Of a stretch of 64,000 bases of DNA, positions 57,625-64,000 are shown one piece after another. Under the pieces are notes generated by a model, which was not told where the DNA came from, searched no databases, and worked only from the letters and a program-made list of their open reading frames with translations. Positions within the stretch are counted from its first letter, which is position 1, and the number at the start of each line of letters is the position of its first letter. Origin of the DNA: Siphonodentalium dalli (taxonomy: Eukaryota; Mollusca; Scaphopoda; Gadilida; Siphonodentaliidae); contig CP136065.1 in NCBI GenBank assembly GCA_032622095.1, forward strand, positions 65,215,031 through 65,279,030. The letters run 5' to 3'. A program made the position numbers and the translations under genes.

Positions 57625-57713
57625 CTGCAAAGAAATAACAGTATTAATTTTTATTAATAATCTATTTAAACTCATAGAATGCTAATTCCACAATATGCGA
57701 TCATGTATGCTGA

Positions 57714-57959
57714 GTAACCCTTTCTATATAAATGGATTCTCCCATTCAGTTATAAAAGTCTACATTGGAATGGTCTATTATTCATCTGGAGGGGTGTTCA
57801 AGAAAACTAAGCAGATGACAGATAAAAGTGCTGAAGGAGCAGGAAGGAGTCCTATTTATTGGTGGCGAAATGTTCAGATAATAAGTTCAACAAACGTAAT
57901 GACATAGTCATACTAGTATGTTGAACATTACTATGAGTATTTAGTATAGAAAGGATTAA
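57714..57959. mobile_element. Family D piggyBac-type MITE
   Basis: GTAACCCTTTCTATATAAA at left and TTTAGTATAGAAAGGATTAA at right, i.e. CCCTTTCTATA ends with TTAA on the right and GTAA on the left. Contains GAACATTACTATGAGTA near its right end. Confidence 0.72.
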
Positions 57960-58145
57960 CCCTTCCATGACTGGAGCTTCCTGAAATTTGTGAAAACCCT
58001 GTGCCAATGCATTCTCTTAATATATATGCGTATCTCCCACAGGTAACCTCGCATATATGGTATAAGAGAAATAATGTACATTGGCCTAACAATATTTACA
58101 TTCACCTTGTAAGCCAGTGCATTCTCTTATATATGCCGTCTCCCT
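57956..58145. mobile_element. Family B TTAA MITE sharing its target with family D
   Basis: TTAACCCTTCCATGACTGG, hairpin with GCATTCTCTTAATATATATG, second hairpin arm at 58105-58130, then truncated. The TTAA 57956-57959 serves both elements. Confidence 0.75.
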
Positions 58146-58581
58146 ATGACAGAATAACAGTACAGGCTGGTAATTTCCAACATAGAGGCAAGTCTATCTG
58201 AAATGCTATAAGGTCAATCATATACATGTATATTATAATATATCTCTAATTCTGCAATGTGTGTTGTCATAGGAGTTACCAAACAGACCTCCAGTAACAT
58301 GTTTGTACCATCTTTTCCTGATCTGTAAGACCGCTGCTACCGGCAACATATTACCCACATTTTGTGGACTTCCGCGATATATACTAAGAGAGCAGAGCAA
58401 CATGTTTCTCTTATGAAGCACACAAAATATCAAGAGAAACAATTTTGTAATTTTGTACCTACATGTACATGTACCTGTAGATGCTCATTCTACATTAACA
58501 TCCCTCCAACAAATAATGGGACTATTCCAACGAATACTTTTTTAACTGAATGGGAGAATCCATTATTAAAGAAAAACTTAC

Positions 58582-58654
58582 CATTTCTATATAGCGCAGA
58601 AGTACAATAGGCTGCTAATGCGGGGTTCTGTGAGCAATGTAAACCTTCAGCATT
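58582..58654 (-). CDS. MCU: MCU upstream exon (pre-N-terminal-domain segment)
   Basis: This 73-bp exon lies 957 bp upstream of the conserved MCU exon on the same strand. It is bounded by TCTCATTGCAG and by a consensus donor, GTAAGT. Read from phase 0 it gives NAEGLHCSQNPALAAYCTSALYRN plus one base, which pairs with the first two bases of the next exon to make a Glu codon and continues directly into VQISYRDG. Another frame contains a stop. The segment sits where animal MCU has the variable linker after the mitochondrial presequence, including a YCS/YCT-like motif before the first beta strand. The exon with the start codon and targeting peptide was not found to the right and probably lies beyond the window. 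The exon call rests on splice sites and phase more than on conservation. Confidence 0.8.
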
Positions 58655-58736
58655 CTGCAATGAGATAAAAGTTAAGTAATATTAAAAAGACGGTTAAAAA
58701 AAATATACAGGAAAAATGACGAGTTTGCTGCTTAAT

Positions 58737-59240
58737 CAGACCTGACTTTAGTGTCTCTGTCATTTGCAGAATGAGGCCTCAGAGGGTGAATTTAGTGACG
58801 CTATCCCACATAGTGAGCTAGCATCACCAAATTCACCCTCTGGTGACTTCATTCTGCATGGCCTCATCTGCTATGGTAGACATAGACTCTGATTGAAGTA
58901 CCAAAATAATGAATATTGTGATGTACACCTATTGGGAACCTCAATTATGCTACATTCATTTTGTGTCGTCTGCCAATTTGGGGATATAGAGAAACTAAAC
59001 TAAAAAATAAATAGAATCTAAGTTTCTATGGAAATTTGATAATAAAGAAACTTTCCAGAGAAGATGAGGCCTGCGCAGAATGAGGTCCCCAGAGGGTTAA
59101 TTTAGTGATGCTAGCCCACTATGTGGGATAGCTTCACTAAACTCACCCTCTGGGGACCTCATTCCGCAAATGACAAAAATGATACAATCAGGCTTGTGCC
59201 AGACATTTGCAGAATGAGGTCCCAGTTGGAATTTTCTAGA
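58737..59240. mobile_element. Family A MITE plus short extra end
   Basis: CAGACCTGACTTTAGTG to TACAATCAGGCTTG (58737-59196) with both hairpins (58770-58855, 59078-59165), followed by a stray left-end piece CAGACATTTGCAGAATGAGG. Confidence 0.82.
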
Positions 59241-59351
59241 CTGGTCCCTACCCTTGAACATTGCCGCACATATTTACAGTACTGTGAATACTTCGTCATA
59301 CCTGGATGCGAAATACATTGTCAGGAACCCGTCTATTGAGGAATTGTAAAC

Positions 59352-61870
59352 TTTGCATGAATTTTAGTGTGTGTTGTTTGTATGCATGGGTCACCGTTCT
59401 ACATGAAGGTCAGGTGTGTGTTGTTGGTATGCATGGGTCACCAATCTACTTGAAGGTCTGATAAGTGAGTGTTGTTTATATGCATTGGTCACCATTTTAC
59501 ATGAAGTTTAGGTGTGTGTTGTTTGTATGCATGGGTCACCATTCTACAGGAGGGTCAGGTGTGTGTTGTTGGTACTAGTATGCATGGGTCACAAATCTAC
59601 ATGGAGGTCTGACAGGTGTGTGTAGTTTGTATGCATGAGTCACCATTCCACATGGAGGTCTGACAGGTGTGTGTAGTTTGTATGCATGGGTCACCATTCT
59701 ACATGAAGGTCAGGTGTGTGTTGTTTGTATGCATGGGTCACCAATCTACATGAAGGTCAGGTGTGTGTAGTTTGTATGCATGGGTCACAAATCTACATGG
59801 AGGTCTGACAGGTGTGTGTAGTTTGTATGCATGAGTCACCATTCCACATGGAGGTCTGACAGGTGTGTGTAGTTTGTATGCATGGGTCACCATTCTACAT
59901 GAGGGTCAGGTGTGTGTTGTTTGTATGCATGGGTCACCAATCTACATGAAGGTCAGGTGTGTGTAGTTTGTATGCATGGGTCACCATTCTACATGAAGGT
60001 CAGGTGTGTGTTGTTTGTATGCATGGGTCACCAATCTACATGAAGGTCAGGTGTGTGTTGTTTGTATGCATGGGTCACCAATCTACAAGAAGGTCAGGTG
60101 TGTGTAGTTTGTATGCATGGGTCACAAATCTACATGAAGGTCAGGTGTGTGTTGTTTGTATGCATGGGTCACCAATCTACATGAAGGTCAGGTGTGTGTT
60201 GTTTGTATGCATGGGTCACCATTCTACATGAGGGTCAGGTGTGTGTTGTTTGTATGCATGGGTCACCAATCTACATGAAGGTCAGGTGTGTGTTGTTTGT
60301 ATGCATGGGTCACCAATCTACATGAAGGTCAGGTGTGTGTTGTTTGTAAACATGGGTCACCATTCTACATGAAGGTCAGGTGTGTGTTGTTTGTATGCAT
60401 GGGTCACCATTCTACATGAAGGTCTGGTGTGTGTTGTTTGTATGCATGGGTCACCATTCTACATGGAGGTCTGACTGGTGTGTGTTGTTTGTATGCATGG
60501 GTCACCATTCTACATGAGGGTCAGGTGTGTGTTGTTTGTATGCATGGGTCACCATTCTACATGAGGGTCAGGTGTGTGTTGTTTGTATGCATGGGTCACC
60601 ATTCTACATGGAGGTCTGACTGGTGTGTGTTGTTTGTATGCATGGGTCACCATTCTACATGAGGGTCAGGTGTGTGTTGTTTGTATGCATGGGTCACCAT
60701 TCTACATGAGGGTCAGGTGTGTGTTGTTTGTATGCATGGGTCACCATTCTACATGGAGGTCTGACGGGTGTGTGTTGTTTGTATGCATGGGCCACCATTC
60801 TACATGAGGGTCAGGTGTGTGTTGTTTGTATGCATGGGTCACCATTCTACATGAAGGTCAGGTGTGTGTTGTTTGTATGCATGTGTCACCAATCTACTTG
60901 AAGGTCAGGTGTGTGTTGTTTGTATGCATGAGTCACCAATCTACTTGAAGGTCAGGTGTGTGTTGTTTGTATGCATGGGTCACCAATCTACATGGAGGTC
61001 TGACAGGTGTGTGTAGTTTGTATGCATGGGTCACCATTCTACATGAAGGTCAGGTGTGTGTTGTTTGTATGCATGTGTCACCAATCTACATGAAGGTCAG
61101 GTGTGTGTTGTTTGTATGCATGGGTCACCATTCTACATGAATGTCTGACAGGTGTGTGTTGTTTGTAAACATGGGTCACCATTCTACATGAAGGTCAGGT
61201 GTGTGTTGTTTGTATGCATGGGTCACCATTCTACATGAAGGTCAGGTGTGTGTTGTTTGTATGCATGGGTCACCAATCTACATGAAGGTCAGGTGTGTGT
61301 TGTTTGTATGCATGGGTCACCAATCTACATGGAGGTCTGACAGGTGTGTGCAGTTTGTATGCATGGGTCACCATTCTACATGAAGGTCAGGTGTGTGTTG
61401 TTTGTATGCATGGGTCACCATTCTACACGAAGGTCAGGTGTGTGTTGTTTGTATGCATGGGTCACCAATCTACATGAAGGTCAGGTGTGTGTTGTTTGTA
61501 TGCATGGGTCACCATTCTACATGAATGTCTGACAGGTGTGTGTTGTTTGTATGCATGGGTCACCATTCTACATGAAGGTCAGGTGTGTGTTGTTTGTATG
61601 CATGGGTCACCATTCTACATGAAGGTCAGGTGTGTGTTGTTTGTATGCATGGGTCACCATTCTACATGAAGGTCAGGTGTGTGTAGTTTGTATGCATGGG
61701 TCACCATTCTACATGAAGGTCAGGTGTGTGTAGTTTGTATGCATGGGTCACCATTCTAAATGAAGGTCTGACAGGTGTGTGTAGTTTGTATGCATGGGTC
61801 ACCATTCTACATGAAGGTCAGGTGTGTGTTGTTTGTATGCATGGGTCACAGTTCTACATGAAGGTCTAAA
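59352..61870 (+). repeat. Minisatellite/VNTR of 47- and 51-bp units, ~53 copies
   Basis: The 47-bp unit comprises GTGTGTGTTGTTTGTATGCA, TGGGTCACCATTCTACATGA and AGGTCAG. A 51-bp variant replaces the end with GGAGGTCTGACAG. Variants (TTG/TAG, ACCATT/ACCAAT, GAAGG/GAGGG/GGAGG) recur in blocks, showing local copying. All three forward frames stay open for long stretches, giving spurious Cys/Val-rich frames. Position: presumed intron 1 of MCU. Confidence 0.97.
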
Positions 61871-62650
61871 ATTTAGTGGGGAGGGAGAAACAATCTCCCC
61901 AAAGTCACATCCCTGCTAGTGTGAACAAGGAGCTAATTCATTTGCACCCAATAATGAGTCAATAATGTCTGGTTTACAATGCTCTTTGCAGACAAGCTAA
62001 TGAACCAGAGGCGATAATTCATCGAAAAACTGAGTTATAATGCACTTGACTATTGTGTTCATCTAAATCCAATAGTTTGCTGCACATGCCGATATTGGTA
62101 CCAAATCAGCATAATATTAACACTTTGGTGAGCAGAACATTTCTGTCATCATATGGTTGGCGGTTGGGACAATATGTATGTGGTTTTCAATAGTATTATG
62201 CTAGTGCCATATTTGTGCACACACAATGTTGCAAAATCAGTCTACTAAATGAAAAGCATATGTAATATGTGTAGACGGAGGTTAACAGTATTAAAACTGT
62301 TATGCTGTACCGTTTATTACCACACTTTCAAAAATAAGAAATTGGCTCTGTGAATCTTATATAAATCCTTAGATCCTTAGGCACTTTTTCTCAGGCAATC
62401 AGAAATAACCGTCAATAACTTTCTCACAAAAAATATTCGTTTAAAACTGTTCAAAGCACTAGTTTATCGTCACAAGAAAACACCAACAATGATCAGATTG
62501 CCAGACAATTTTAGTAATGGTATTAAGCTTCACAATTTTACTGGGTGAATCAGAAATTCCAGATACATGCACATGTAGTAGTATGTTGATGGAAAGAAAA
62601 ATATCATATACATCTATATATTAACTCCGATAATAGTCATCTTCCCCATA
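61871..62650. other. Unique AT-rich DNA
   Basis: No exon, RNA or element recognised, although this would be a candidate place for MCU 5' sequences. Confidence 0.35.
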
Positions 62651-62654
62651 AAAA

Positions 62655-62765
62655 TGTGCGATTTCGATCTAAACCTCGGAAAGTTTGTGCACGCGAATTG
62701 CAATATATGAAAAATTTCAACACAAATTGAAGCCCATGGAACAACTTTGAATGTTGTTTTGCATT
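62655..62765. repeat. Left copy of a ~110-bp repeat flanking a minisatellite
   Basis: TTTCGATCTAAACCTCGGAA and AAGCCCATGGAACAACTTTG, matched at 63563-63710, where an extra ~45 bp separates the two blocks. Confidence 0.8.
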
Positions 62766-62841
62766 GAGGCATGGTAACATACTAGTACACTTTTTGAACA
62801 AAACGAAAACAAATACATGTAAGTGTTTTTATAAGGCCTAA

Positions 62842-63562
62842 ACATGGTAGAGATATGGTTTTTCCTAAACATGGTAGAGATATGGTTTTTCCTAAACATG
62901 GTAGTGCTAGGGTTGTTCCTAAATATGATTTTTCCTAAACATGATAGTGATAGGTTTTTCCTCAACATGGTAGTGATAGGGTTTTTCCTAAACATGATAT
63001 TGATAGTGTTTTTCCTCAACATGGTAGAGATAGGGTTGTTCCTATAATGGTAATGACAGGGTTTATCCTAAACATGGTACCTAATGATAGGGTTGTTCCT
63101 AAACATGGTAGAGATAGGGTTGTTCCTATAATGGTAATGACAGGGTTGATCCTAAACATGGTACCTAATGATAGGGTTGTTCCTAAATATGATTTTTCCT
63201 AAACATGATAGTGATAGGTTTTTCCTCAACATGGTAGTGATAGGGTTTTTCCTAAACATGATATTGATAGTGTTTTTCCTCAACATGGTAGAGATAGGGT
63301 TGTTCCTATAATGGTAATGACAGGGTTTATCCTAAACATGGTACCTAATGATAGGGTTGTTCCTAAACATGGTAGAGATAGGGTTGTTCCTATAATGGTA
63401 ATGACAGGGTTTATCCTAAACATGGTACCTAATGATAGGGTTGTTCCTAAACATGGTAGAGATAGGGTTGTTCCTATAATGGTAATGACAGGGTTGATCC
63501 TAAACATGGTACCGGTAGTGATAGGGTTGTTCCTAAACATGGTACCAGTAGTGATAGGGTTT
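62842..63562 (+). repeat. Higher-order minisatellite of CCTAAACATGGTA units
   Basis: Basic unit 25-30 bp (TTCCTAAACATGGTAGAGAT). An 84-bp higher-order unit (GAGATAGGGTTGTTCCTATA, AATGACAGGGTTTATCC, ATGGTACCTAATGATAGGG) starts near 63026, 63111, 63290, 63374 and 63458. A larger block of about 262 bp, starting GATTTTTCCTAAACATG, repeats at 62928 and 63190. Confidence 0.92.
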
Positions 63563-63710
63563 TCGATCTAAAACTTGGAATGTTTGTGCCAATTGTTTAC
63601 CATTCGTGGGGCGTTGTATTTCTTGTCATGTGCCCGCGAAACGCAATATAAAACAAATTTCAACACAAAATCAAGCCCATGGAACAACTTTGAATGTTGT
63701 ATTGCATGTG
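63563..63710. repeat. Right copy of the flanking repeat
   Basis: TTCGATCTAAAACTTGGAAT, then AAGCCCATGGAACAACTTTG; pairs with 62655-62765. Confidence 0.8.
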
Positions 63711-63724
63711 GTATCAATTACTTG

Positions 63725-63870
63725 TGAATGTAATTAATTACAATTACAATTACTTCAACATTTTTCAATTACAATTACAATTCCCATTACATCTATTTCA
63801 CAATGTAATTAATTACAATTACAATTACTTTGAAATGTAATTCAATTACAATTACAATTACATTTCAGCA
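63725..63870. repeat. AATTAC simple repeat
   Basis: Alternating AATTACAATTACAATTAC blocks with TTAATTA centres; self-complementary in part (AATGTAATTAATTACA). Confidence 0.9.
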
Positions 63871-64000
63871 CATCATTGAAGTAGGAACACTTTTTTATTT
63901 ATATAAACTCTATTTGATAACAAAACATAAATTTAATACAAGCAAGATGAAATACACAGTGAAGCACACTTGGTACAGTGTAGGTGTTCGTAGAACTGAG

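Larger units (their letters stand above)
57625..58581 (-). other. MCU intron between the two exons
   Basis: The intron has a GTAAGT donor, a TTGCAG acceptor and is phase 1. It carries two back-to-back TTAA-type MITEs (57714-57959 and 57956 to about 58145). The rest is AT-rich without recognisable coding content; an open stretch on the minus strand at 58233-58442 has no recognised similarity. Confidence 0.8.
58655..64000 (-). other. Presumed MCU intron 1, upstream part
   Basis: This is the region upstream of the second MCU exon. No first exon, ATG with presequence, or CpG-rich promoter was recognised. It holds one family A MITE, a large 47-bp minisatellite, a second minisatellite and an AATTAC-rich simple repeat. 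Assignment to intron 1 is inferred from the phase-0 acceptor at 58655. Confidence 0.5.

Noticed and set aside
58233-58442. Minus-strand frame of 69 codons considered as an extra MCU exon
   Set aside because: It lies inside the intron joining two exons that already match in phase, and resembles no MCU segment.
59959-61669. Many 60-90-codon frames with VCMHGSP / LYAWVT repeats
   Set aside because: They are the 47-bp minisatellite read in three frames; no splice or start context and the frame changes with every unit.
59352-61870. CRISPR-like array
   Set aside because: Units are contiguous tandem repeats with no unique spacers, and the context is eukaryotic.
62717-63571. Open frames rich in FLNMV or RKN repeats on both strands
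   Set aside because: By-products of the CCTAAACATGGTA minisatellite.

Overview
The window looks like nuclear DNA of an invertebrate animal, most likely a lophotrochozoan and plausibly a bivalve mollusc. It is AT-rich and intron-rich in character and crowded with small palindromic DNA transposons. It also holds tandem-repeat elements of the kind described in bivalves as 'pearl'/HINE (Helentron-associated) elements: cores of about 150-160 bp, a GACA/GACG tetranucleotide run and a short 3' hairpin. There are no bacterial-style operons. The species call is inference; no marker gene fixes it.

Only one protein-coding gene is firmly supported. Two consecutive exons on the minus strand (58582-58654 and 57454-57624) encode the N-terminal part of a mitochondrial calcium uniporter pore protein (MCU family). 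Splice sites are canonical and the exons join cleanly in phase 1. The first exon and everything downstream were not found, so the gene probably has long introns. On that reading, 58655 to the right edge lies in intron 1 and much of the sequence left of 57453 lies in intron 3 or beyond the gene. The presumed intron 1 carries two minisatellites: a 2.5-kb array of about 47-bp units (59.35-61.87 kb) and a higher-order array (62.84-63.56 kb).

The rest is mobile and repeated DNA. Three families recur throughout. Family A is a ~470-bp foldback element with CAAGCCTGA ends and 8-bp target duplications (hAT type). Family B elements insert at TTAA, start CCCTT and carry one or two AT-rich hairpins (piggyBac type). 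Family C is an almost perfectly palindromic ~215-bp element with TA target sites and CAGTAATGC ends (Tc1/mariner type), often present as a single arm. Larger structures are a 2243-bp inverted duplication (8295-10537 and 15194-17436) around a 4.66-kb spacer holding a seven-copy ~158-bp array and a Helentron-like element; a ~2.4-kb element with ~500-600-bp internal repeats at 24.19-26.62 kb; a duplicated ~400-bp module at 29.8-31.4 kb; and a ~1.6-kb TTAA-flanked element at 38.3-39.9 kb.

Layout: 0-8 kb, hAT, piggyBac and tRNA-SINE insertions; 8.2-18.8 kb, the giant inverted repeat and Helentron-like repeats; 19-27 kb, families A and B in a duplicated ~0.5-kb unit; 27-33 kb, foldback modules and Helentron-like tails; 33-57 kb, a dense mosaic of families A, B and C with a SINE and retroelement tails; 57-64 kb, MCU exons and minisatellites. 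No complete transposase or reverse transcriptase was recognised, so every mobile element appears non-autonomous.
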